Below are positions 1 through 5,694 of a stretch of 6,551 bases of DNA, in pieces. The notes under the pieces are model-generated. The model made no database searches and had not been told where the DNA came from. It saw only the letters and a program-made list of their open reading frames with translations. Position 1 is the stretch's first letter, and every line of letters starts with the position of its first letter. The position numbers and the translations under genes were made by a program. This DNA is from a bacterium (GTDB lineage: Bacteria > Babelota > Babeliae > Babelales > JABDEC01): contig CANKVQ010000030.1 of the NCBI GenBank assembly GCA_947486885.1, forward strand, positions 1 through 6,551. Reading direction: 5' to 3'.

Positions 1-48
1 AAAATTGGTGACGATGAGCGTAGCGATTTTCGGGAGAAGTGCGGGTGA
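1..48 (+). CDS. 3' end of an unidentified upstream gene (partial)
   Basis: Reading from base 1, frame 1 stays open for 15 codons (KIGDDERSDFREKCG) and stops at TGA 46-48. That stop overlaps the GTG start of the next gene as GTGA, a common arrangement in translationally coupled bacterial gene pairs. The tail is short, charged and hydrophilic, as expected of a protein C-terminus, but is too short to assign to a family. Frame 2 is also open to a TAG at 59-61, so the frame choice rests on the overlap geometry and the hydrophilic composition. Because gyrA lies downstream, gyrB or another replication gene would be a natural guess, but the tail does not end like a typical GyrB (usually ...NLDI), so I do not name it. 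Confidence 0.4.
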   Translation, partial: KIGDDERSDFREKCG

Positions 49-908
49 GAGTACAAAATAGCTTTTGGTTATTCTGGTTTATTATAAGCTGTAATTTATT
101 ATTGAGCTTATTTAATATTAGTGTCATAAGAGCTATGGTGATTTCTTCGCGTGAAGAACCAATGGTCGAAACGAGTCGGAGTAGTCGACTCGTAGATCCA
201 GTATTAGAACGCTTGCATGCCCGTCGTGTGACATTAGTTACCGTGGCTATGTCACCAAGCAGTGGTCGCTTATTATCACAATCACAAAATAAAATTTCTG
301 CCAATAAATTAAATTGGTTATTAGATGTTGTAAAAAGTTGCGAAACGCTAGATATCGTTAAATCTAGGCTGGTTGATTTAGTTGATAGTGGCGTAGCCAG
401 CACTGATGCCAAAGCAACTGTTTCAAGATCAATAGATACTGATATGATTCGTGAAGCTGAACGAGCACGTTGGGCTAGTGGGGTGATTGGCAGATTTAGA
501 TCGGTGGGTGATATGCGCACTGAGGCGCTAGCAGAGTTGGCTCGACTAGAAAGAGTTGAAGCAGCTGAAATGTTGTCACCTAGTGCCGAATCTAGAATAA
601 TGCCCCAGAGTAGTTTGGCGCGCTCTGGATCGCAATTAGTTTTACAGCCCCGAAGCTATGCGGAATTTAAACATCGCGTTACGACCGCGGATTGGGTAGC
701 TAGTGCTGACTTAGGAGCGTCACCGTTTTTAGTCGCAGGTTTATCGACCAAATTTGTGAGTCGTGTCTCAACTGCAGCCTCGCATCGAGTTGGACGATCA
801 GAAGTTGCCCGCCGATCGCCATCAGTTTCACCTAGGTCGCGCTTTACGCCGGATGCATCCGAGGCAGTTTTTAGAATTGGGCAAATGTCGCCAGTCTCTC
901 AAGATTAA
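45..908 (+). CDS. Hypothetical protein with N-terminal signal or membrane anchor
   Basis: A 287-residue protein that I do not recognise. I chose the GTG at 45 rather than the GTG at 39 because the purine-rich GGGAG at 32-36 then lies 8 bases upstream, whereas it would be only 2 bases from 39; the start at 45 also forms a GTGA overlap with the preceding stop. Residues 8-29 are strongly hydrophobic and aromatic, a signal peptide or signal anchor. IISC at 13-16 resembles a lipobox, but the hydrophobic stretch continues well past Cys16, so lipoprotein processing is doubtful. The remainder is polar and rich in Ser, Arg, Ala and Val. Residues 132-177 look like a charged amphipathic helix, and 240-268 are Ser/Arg-rich and basic. 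Cysteines occur only at 16 and 99. No catalytic motif is visible. The protein is probably exported or membrane-tethered; its function is unknown. Confidence 0.7.
   Translation: MRVQNSFWLFWFIISCNLLLSLFNISVIRAMVISSREEPMVETSRSSRLVDPVLERLHARRVTLVTVAMSPSSGRLLSQSQNKISANKLNWLLDVVKSCETLDIVKSRLVDLVDSGVASTDAKATVSRSIDTDMIREAERARWASGVIGRFRSVGDMRTEALAELARLERVEAAEMLSPSAESRIMPQSSLARSGSQLVLQPRSYAEFKHRVTTADWVASADLGASPFLVAGLSTKFVSRVSTAASHRVGRSEVARRSPSVSPRSRFTPDASEAVFRIGQMSPVSQD
171..193 (+). repeat. 8-bp perfect inverted repeat inside the first hypothetical gene
   Basis: ACGAGTCG at 171-178 is the exact reverse complement of CGACTCGT at 186-193, leaving a 7-base loop. It lies within codons about 43-50, just after the hydrophobic N-terminus. 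A second small hairpin with a four-base loop (TTCTTC/GAAGAA, 143-158) lies just upstream. Either could arise by chance; they are recorded because several stronger hairpins occur in coding sequence nearby. Confidence 0.45.
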
Positions 909-936
909 AATTTAATTGTGCTGTGCCATAGCTCTG

Positions 937-950
937 TTAAACTAGTTTAA
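937..950. promoter_or_regulatory. 14-bp perfect palindrome upstream of the lipoprotein gene, beside a TATA-rich box
   Basis: TTAAACTAGTTTAA is its own reverse complement. It sits 50 bases upstream of the ATG at 1000 and is followed at once by the AT-rich run TTATATAAA (952-960), which could act as a -10 region. I find no convincing -35 element at the right spacing. A loop-free symmetric site next to a putative -10 is what a dimeric repressor operator looks like, but AT-rich palindromes of this size also arise by chance. Operator function is inference. Confidence 0.3.
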
Positions 951-999
951 GTTATATAAAGTTAATTTTAGTTTAATATTGCAAACAACGGAAAATTTT

Positions 1000-1536
1000 A
1001 TGCACAACCAGTTTTTAACTAAGTCTAAAATAACTAATACTCCAAATAAATTTAAAAGTAAATTATTTGGAGTATTAGTTATTAGTACTTTTATTTTAAA
1101 TATTAAAGCTTGTGATAAGGAAAAATTGGCGCCTGGAGCTGTCTCAGCTCCAAAAGCTTTTCGACCCTTTGCACGTGAGCGCACAAGTACCATTAGAGGC
1201 GAGAAAGATCTTGAACTTAGCGATAAAGCTAGTGGATTTGTATCAGGTGATATGCCCGTAGCTACTTCTAGTACGAGTTTGCCAGCACGTTTTGCCGGTT
1301 TTGATTTTAGAGGATTGTCGAAAATCGGTAGTGAATGTGCAGAGAGCGTGATTAATGCTGAATTATCAGCTGAGAATGCCAAATTATTAAAAGCAAATGT
1401 GCAACTTAAGGAAACTAATTCAGAGTTAGCTAGGGCATGTAGCGCGCACATGGCTAAAAACAGTGAATTAGTTAGAATAATAGCAGCGCTTGAAGCCGAA
1501 AAAATGCGGTTATCAATGGGCAGTTTAAAAATATAA
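1000..1536 (+). CDS. Probable lipoprotein with C-terminal coiled coil, function unknown
   Basis: A 178-residue protein that I do not recognise. I chose ATG 1000 because a GGA (990-992) lies 7 bases upstream; the in-frame TTG at 979 would add seven residues and has no clear ribosome-binding site. The N-terminus is basic (several Lys up to residue 21), followed by a hydrophobic core at 22-35 (LFGVLVISTFILNI) and IKAC at 35-38. Ile at -3, Ala at -1 and Cys38 fit a lipobox, although Lys at -2 is unusual. Asp39 follows the cysteine; in enterobacteria Asp at +2 retains lipoproteins in the inner membrane. Residues 39-110 are polar and low in predicted structure. Residues 112-173 are rich in Ala, Leu, Glu, Lys and Asn in a heptad-like pattern and probably form a coiled coil. 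The signal-peptide codons contain a 21-bp inverted repeat. A longer open frame on the opposite strand (942-1559) was rejected. A surface or periplasmic structural role is possible but unproven. Confidence 0.7.
   Translation: MHNQFLTKSKITNTPNKFKSKLFGVLVISTFILNIKACDKEKLAPGAVSAPKAFRPFARERTSTIRGEKDLELSDKASGFVSGDMPVATSSTSLPARFAGFDFRGLSKIGSECAESVINAELSAENAKLLKANVQLKETNSELARACSAHMAKNSELVRIIAALEAEKMRLSMGSLKI
1029..1083 (+). repeat. 21-bp perfect inverted repeat (13-base loop) inside the lipoprotein signal-peptide codons
   Basis: Bases 1029-1049 are the exact reverse complement of 1063-1083, with loop 1050-1062. The arm core is AACTAATACTCCAAATAA and its mirror is TTATTTGGAGTATTAGTT. The left arm encodes residues 11-16 (ITNTPN) and the right arm residues 22-28 (LFGVLVI), which form part of the hydrophobic core of the signal peptide. 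There is no T-run after it, so it is not a standard intrinsic terminator. A perfect 21-bp match at this distance is not expected by chance. It could be an mRNA hairpin limiting translation of the gene, or a small palindromic element inserted in frame. Confidence 0.9.
1134..1152 (+). repeat. Compact 8-bp hairpin (3-base loop) within the lipoprotein gene
   Basis: TGGAGCTG (1134-1141) and CAGCTCCA (1145-1152) are exact reverse complements separated by TCT. The hairpin encodes residues PGAVSAP (45-51), just after the proposed lipidation site, and is followed by AAAGCTTTT. It is the second hairpin in the first 160 bases of this gene. A transcription-attenuation role is possible, but the T-run is only four bases and lies some distance from the stem. 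Confidence 0.55.
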
Positions 1537-1576
1537 TTGTCATCTGAAAAATTGGACATGAAACACTGGTTTTAAT

Positions 1577-1605
1577 TTGTCTAGTCCAGCGTTTCCAGGT
1601 ATAAT
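1577..1605 (+). promoter_or_regulatory. Sigma-70-type promoter for gyrA
   Basis: A perfect -10 hexamer TATAAT (1600-1605) lies exactly 17 bases downstream of TTGTCT (1577-1582), which matches four of six positions of the TTGACA consensus. Transcription would start near 1612, giving a leader of about 58 bases before the gyrA ATG. It is the best promoter in the window and probably drives both gyrA and dprA. Confidence 0.75.
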
Positions 1606-1669
1606 AATAAAATGCATTCTCAGCAGTAAATTTTTCTAAAAAATGGGATAGTTACGATAGGACGTAAAC

Positions 1670-4258
1670 ATGGCAGACACAAATAATCACAAGCTCGGTG
1701 TAAATGGGCAAGTTACACCGGTACTTTTAGAAGCAGAGTTAAAAGCTTCGTTTTTAGATTATGCCATGTCAGTAATCGTCAGTCGTGCGATTCCCGATAT
1801 TCGCGATGGTTTAAAGCCGGTTCACAGACGCGTTTTATATAGCATGCATCAAAATGGTTTTCATTATAATAAGCCGTATCATAAATCTGTACGCGTAGTG
1901 GGTGACGTGCTTGGTAAGTACCATCCGCATGGCGATCAAGCAGTTTATAATACTATGGTGGGCATGGTCCAAGATTTTTCTAAACGTTATCCGTTATTAG
2001 ATGGCCAAGGTAACTGGGGTTCCGTTGATGGCGATAATGCGGCGGCGATGCGTTATACTGAAGTACGCATGGATAAAATTGCGCAAGAGATTTTAGCAGA
2101 TTTAGATAAAGAGACTGTTAAGTTTGTGCCAAACTTTGACGAATCAACCGTTGAGCCGACAGTTTTACCCAGCAAATTACCCAATCTATTAATTAACGGC
2201 ACGGCCGGAATTGCCGTGGGAATGGCGACTTCGATTCCACCACATAATTTAAGTGAAGTAATTACTGCTTGTGTAGCACTACTTAAAAATGAAACTATTA
2301 CTGACGAAGAATTATTTAATTTAATTCCAGGACCTGATTTTCCGACGGGCGGAATTATTTGCGGACGTGCTGGGATTATTCGGGCCTATAAAACTGGGCG
2401 AGGTAATTTAATTTTACGTGGCATAGTTGAAACTGAAGAAACTGCTAAGGGCGGCCAAGCTCTAGTAATTACAGAGTTGCCATATCAAGTGAATAAAGCT
2501 GAATTAGCCATTAAAATTGCAGATTTAGTTAAAAATAAAATTATTGACGGGATTACTAATATTCGTGACGAGTCCAATAAAAAGGGCAACAGATTAGTAA
2601 TCGATATTCGGCGTGGTGAAAACCCAGAAGTAATCTTAAATCAATTATATAAATTTACGCCGTTGCAAAATTCAGTTTCGATTCTCATGTTAGCTTTACT
2701 AGATAATAAACCAATGGTGTTTGGTTTACGTGAGCTAATTCAAGAGTTTTTATTGCATCGCGAAGAAGTAATCTATCGTAGAACTCGCTATGATCTAAAA
2801 AAAGCGCAACAGCGGGAACATATTTTACAGGGCTTTATTATTGCTTTGCAAAATATTGATCAGTTTATTGCTCTAATTAAACAGTCTAAAACGGCTGAAG
2901 AAGCAATTTTGGCGCTTACTCAAAATTATAGTATTTCAGCTGAGCAGGGCAAAGCGATTTTAGAAATGCGCCTACAAAGATTAACTGGCTTAGAGCAAGA
3001 AAAAATTCATCTGGAGTTAATCGAGTTACAAAATTTAATTACTCACTTGCGTGCAATTTTGGCTGATCGTGAAATTTTAAAATCTGAAATTTTACGCGAA
3101 TTAGAAGAGATTAAAGCGGAATATGGCGATCTCAGACGTACTAAAATAGTTGGTGCGATTGATGCGTTGACTGAAGCTGATCTTATTCCAGACGAAGAAG
3201 TAGTTGTGACACTTACGCGTCGTGGCTATGTCAAACGTGTGCTCTTAAATACTTATGGCGTGCAACATCGTGGCGGTAAGGGCAAAATGGGCATGGCGTC
3301 ACTCGATGACCGTGATGATATTGTTCAAGATATTTTTGTAGCGCGTAACCATGACGAGCTATTATTCTTTACTAATTTGGGTCGCGTTTACAGCATTAAA
3401 GTTTTTGAAGTGCCAGAGGCTTCTAGAATTGCGCGTGGTCGGGCAGTGGTTAATTTACTATCACTAGCTGAAAACGAACAGGTAGTTAGGTTGCTGTGTG
3501 CACGTGACCTGGGGCAACAATCTGTCGTGATGACTACCAAATTGGGTATCATTAAAAAAACTGATGCAGAAAGTTTTGCGAAAATTCGTGCGACTGGGAT
3601 TCGGGCTATCACACTTAACGAAGGTGATGAGCTAGTATTTGCAGGTTTAGCTAGTGGTAAAGACACGATCGTGATGGCAACAGCTAAAGGTCAGGGTATT
3701 CGTTTTGAAGAAACTGAAGTACGTCAAATGGGTCGTCAAGCAGCCGGCGTAATTGGCATTAGAATGCGTGCTGGTGATTTTGTGATTGGCACTGAGATTA
3801 TTTCTGATGATCGTGATCTTTTATTTGCCACTGAAAATGGTTATGGCAAACGCGTTAGGATTAACGACTTTAGAGTAGCCCATCGTGGTGGTCTAGGGGT
3901 GCGCACAATTCCGCCAACTAAACGTAATGGGCATGTAATTGGCGTAACTGTAGTTGGTAATAATTCTTCGATATTATTAATCGATCGTGCTGGTAAAATT
4001 ATTCGATTATCACCGACTGAAATTAGAACTATGGGGCGTCAAGCTTCTGGTGTACGTTTGATTAGATTAGATGCGGATCAGGTGTTATCGTCAGTTGTTA
4101 GTTTTGAAGAAGCTGAGTCTAGTGATAGTAGTAATTCTAGTAGCCCTGCAGAAAACTCTAGTAATAATTCTGGGACTAGTACTGGTAATAGTAATCACAT
4201 AAATTTAGCGCCAGTAGCTAATTCAGAAATTTTGGGTGAGCCTGAAAATATTGAGTAA
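1670..4258 (+). CDS. gyrA: DNA gyrase subunit A
   Basis: GyrA cuts and rejoins DNA in the A2B2 gyrase complex, introducing negative supercoils with ATP hydrolysed by GyrB. At 862 residues it is full length. The ATG at 1670 has AGGA (1659-1662) 7 bases upstream. The breakage-reunion domain covers roughly 16-490, with IPDIRDGLKPVHRR at 41-54 and catalytic Arg128-Tyr129 in AAAMRYTE (E. coli Tyr122). The C-terminal beta-pinwheel from about 509 to 803 shows six blade repeats. A GyrA box, QHRGGKG, at 532-538 (usual form QRRGGKG) marks it as gyrase rather than topoisomerase IV ParC. At the quinolone-contact positions, E. coli Ser83 is Gln90 and Asp87 is Asn94. Residues 813-862 form a Ser/Asn-rich, acidic, low-complexity tail. 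It is preceded by a strong promoter and followed after 17 bases by dprA. The identification is secure. Confidence 0.98.
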   Translation: MADTNNHKLGVNGQVTPVLLEAELKASFLDYAMSVIVSRAIPDIRDGLKPVHRRVLYSMHQNGFHYNKPYHKSVRVVGDVLGKYHPHGDQAVYNTMVGMVQDFSKRYPLLDGQGNWGSVDGDNAAAMRYTEVRMDKIAQEILADLDKETVKFVPNFDESTVEPTVLPSKLPNLLINGTAGIAVGMATSIPPHNLSEVITACVALLKNETITDEELFNLIPGPDFPTGGIICGRAGIIRAYKTGRGNLILRGIVETEETAKGGQALVITELPYQVNKAELAIKIADLVKNKIIDGITNIRDESNKKGNRLVIDIRRGENPEVILNQLYKFTPLQNSVSILMLALLDNKPMVFGLRELIQEFLLHREEVIYRRTRYDLKKAQQREHILQGFIIALQNIDQFIALIKQSKTAEEAILALTQNYSISAEQGKAILEMRLQRLTGLEQEKIHLELIELQNLITHLRAILADREILKSEILRELEEIKAEYGDLRRTKIVGAIDALTEADLIPDEEVVVTLTRRGYVKRVLLNTYGVQHRGGKGKMGMASLDDRDDIVQDIFVARNHDELLFFTNLGRVYSIKVFEVPEASRIARGRAVVNLLSLAENEQVVRLLCARDLGQQSVVMTTKLGIIKKTDAESFAKIRATGIRAITLNEGDELVFAGLASGKDTIVMATAKGQGIRFEETEVRQMGRQAAGVIGIRMRAGDFVIGTEIISDDRDLLFATENGYGKRVRINDFRVAHRGGLGVRTIPPTKRNGHVIGVTVVGNNSSILLIDRAGKIIRLSPTEIRTMGRQASGVRLIRLDADQVLSSVVSFEEAESSDSSNSSSPAENSSNNSGTSTGNSNHINLAPVANSEILGEPENIE

Positions 4259-4275
4259 CTAATTTTTGGTGACTT

Positions 4276-5550
4276 GTGTTAAATAAATTTATTTTGCATC
4301 TTTCGTTAATCGAAAATATTGGGCCAGTTGCGATTAATTTAATTTTAAAAAATTGTTTTGGTTTCGATAAAAATTTGCCAGACTCAAGCTCGAATTTTTT
4401 TAATTTTCAAGATAGTTCTGAGATTTTAAAAATTAAAATTTTAGAACTATCTAGTTATAATTCTCACGACTGGCTAAAGCAATTGAGCTGTTCTATAAAA
4501 ACAGCTGAGAGGCTAGCAGCTGGCTTACGAGATCAGACTAAGTTATTACGTGAATTAGAGTTAATCGAAAACTCGCAAATCACAAATAAATTAGTAATTA
4601 ACTGGCTGACTATTATCGATCCAAAATATCCAAGATTATTAAAACAGTTACCCAATGCACCTGTAGTTTTATACTGGTGGGGTGATTACAATAATTTAGT
4701 AACTAAATCTTTGGCTATAGTTGGTTCACGCCAAGCTAATAACTATGCTTGGCAAGTGCTGACCAAGCTGGTACCTAGTTTAATTGCGCAAAATTGGGTG
4801 ATCGTGAGTGGCGGTGCCATTGGTGCAGATACGATGGCGCATCGTATAACTTTGCAAAATCAGGGCCGCACAGTAGCGGTGTTGGGCTCAGGTTTATTAC
4901 AAGCTTATCCAGCTTCGAATAAATTATTGTTTCAAGAGATTATTGCTAATCAGGGGACTATTTTAAGCCCATTTAGTTTAAACTCACCGGCGATGGTCGG
5001 TAATTTTCCGGCTCGAAATAATATTATCTCTGGCTTAAGTTTGGGCACAATAGTAGTCCAAGCTGCGATTAAGAGTGGCGCTAGAATTACGGCTGATTGT
5101 GCATTGAGTCAGGGGCGGGAATTATTTGTAGTGCCTGGCTTATATGGCGATGAACTGAGTGCCGGATGTCATGCGCTAGTCTCAGAAGGGGCTAAGTTAA
5201 TTCATAGCGTGCAAGATGTTTTAAGCGAATTCGAGCCTAGTAGCTCAGTAATTAATAATTTAAAAAATAATATTTCCATAAATATAGCCCCAAATACAGC
5301 TCCAAATATAATTTCAGATATAACCAATTCCCGAAATTTAAATATTTTAGCGTCAGCTCAAGAAACTAAAAGCTTAGATATTAATTCGCAAATAATTTTA
5401 GCCTGTCGTAAGCCTGCTACGATCGACGATCTTTTAGACCAATTTAGTGGACTAGATCTCGATAGTTTACAGGGTAAATTATTCGATTTGCAGCTAAATG
5501 GGCAGGTAGCGCAGAATTTTGCGGGTCTATGGCAGAGTTTAAGCTACTAA
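4276..5550 (+). CDS. dprA: DNA processing protein DprA (Smf)
   Basis: DprA binds incoming single-stranded DNA in the cytoplasm during natural transformation and loads RecA; it also occurs in bacteria not known to be competent. Start is GTG 4276, since an in-frame TGA at 4270-4272 closes the frame; GGTGA at 4268-4272 is only 3 bases away, so initiation may be weak or coupled to gyrA. An N-terminal helical domain with a helix-hairpin-helix-like stretch (LIENIGPVAI, 11-20) precedes the Rossmann-like fold: IVGSR 148-152, SGGAIGAD 178-185, GSGL 204-207, FPARNNIISGLSLG 244-257, SGARITA 267-273 and VVPG 285-288. An Asn-rich linker (about 320-368) leads to a C-terminal winged-helix domain (about 369-424). 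In the usual FPxRNRII signature the second Arg is Asn249. At 424 residues it is longer than E. coli Smf (374), mainly through the N-terminal region and the linker. Family assignment is secure; competence is not shown. Confidence 0.95.
   Translation: MLNKFILHLSLIENIGPVAINLILKNCFGFDKNLPDSSSNFFNFQDSSEILKIKILELSSYNSHDWLKQLSCSIKTAERLAAGLRDQTKLLRELELIENSQITNKLVINWLTIIDPKYPRLLKQLPNAPVVLYWWGDYNNLVTKSLAIVGSRQANNYAWQVLTKLVPSLIAQNWVIVSGGAIGADTMAHRITLQNQGRTVAVLGSGLLQAYPASNKLLFQEIIANQGTILSPFSLNSPAMVGNFPARNNIISGLSLGTIVVQAAIKSGARITADCALSQGRELFVVPGLYGDELSAGCHALVSEGAKLIHSVQDVLSEFEPSSSVINNLKNNISINIAPNTAPNIISDITNSRNLNILASAQETKSLDINSQIILACRKPATIDDLLDQFSGLDLDSLQGKLFDLQLNGQVAQNFAGLWQSLSY
4410..4452 (+). repeat. 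20-bp RNA hairpin (3-base loop) inside dprA
   Basis: Bases 4410-4429 pair with 4433-4452 around an AAA loop. The outer nine bases GATAGTTCT (4411-4419) and AGAACTATC (4443-4451) match perfectly. The only imperfections are two positions (4420/4442 and 4422/4440), both G-T, which become G-U pairs in the sense mRNA. The hairpin encodes residues 46-59 (DSSEILKIKILELS), so the peptide is itself nearly palindromic. It lies about 135 bases into dprA, in the N-terminal region where this protein seems longer than its relatives. There is no following T-run. It could be an mRNA regulatory stem or an inserted palindromic element. Confidence 0.85.
5285..5308 (+). repeat. 12-bp tandem duplication in the dprA linker
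   Basis: TAGCCCCAAATA (5285-5296) is followed directly by CAGCTCCAAATA (5297-5308), identical at 10 of 12 positions. It encodes the repeated peptide APN-T-APN (residues 338-344) in the Asn-rich linker between the Rossmann-like and winged-helix domains. It looks like ordinary slippage expansion in a tolerant linker. Confidence 0.6.
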
Positions 5551-5553
5551 TTT

Positions 5554-5582
5554 TTGCGTTTTTACCGTATATTTTATATATT
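5554..5582 (+). promoter_or_regulatory. Candidate promoter for rpmF
   Basis: TATATT (5577-5582, five of six matches to TATAAT) lies 17 bases after TTGCGT (5554-5559, three of six matches to TTGACA). It is in the 144-base gap between dprA and rpmF and would give a leader of about 105 bases. The whole gap is AT-rich, so other -10-like sequences exist and this choice is tentative. I see no intrinsic terminator after dprA, so read-through is also possible. Confidence 0.35.
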
Positions 5583-5694
5583 CTAAATATCTAATTAGTG
5601 TCAGTTTAACATATGCATACTGAAAATTGTCGTACTACTAATTTATCTTAAAAATAAATACAGGTTTGAACGATGATTTTGGAGAAGATTTTTC

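Noticed and set aside
942..1559. 205-codon open frame on the minus strand opposite the lipoprotein gene
   Set aside because: It is longer than the sense gene, but it lacks a clear export signal or domain, runs against all neighbouring genes, and ends inside the 937-950 palindrome. Part of its sequence mirrors the sense protein only because of the 1029-1083 inverted repeat. The sense frame has a ribosome-binding site, signal peptide, cysteine and coiled coil.
2200..2218. CACGGC/GCCGTG hairpin in gyrA
   Set aside because: A 6-bp stem within a conserved coding motif (NGTAGIAVGM) is expected from codon content alone.
3388..3666. 92-codon minus-strand frame inside gyrA
   Set aside because: It lies wholly opposite conserved pinwheel blades of GyrA and has no recognisable features.
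4281..4294. AAATAAATTTATTT palindrome just after the dprA start
   Set aside because: It is made only of A and T in an AT-rich region, would form a very weak stem, and is readily explained by chance.
5627..5660. Second possible rpmF promoter starting with TTGTCG
   Set aside because: No -10-like hexamer occurs at 16-18 bases; the nearest candidates are 12 or 22 bases away.
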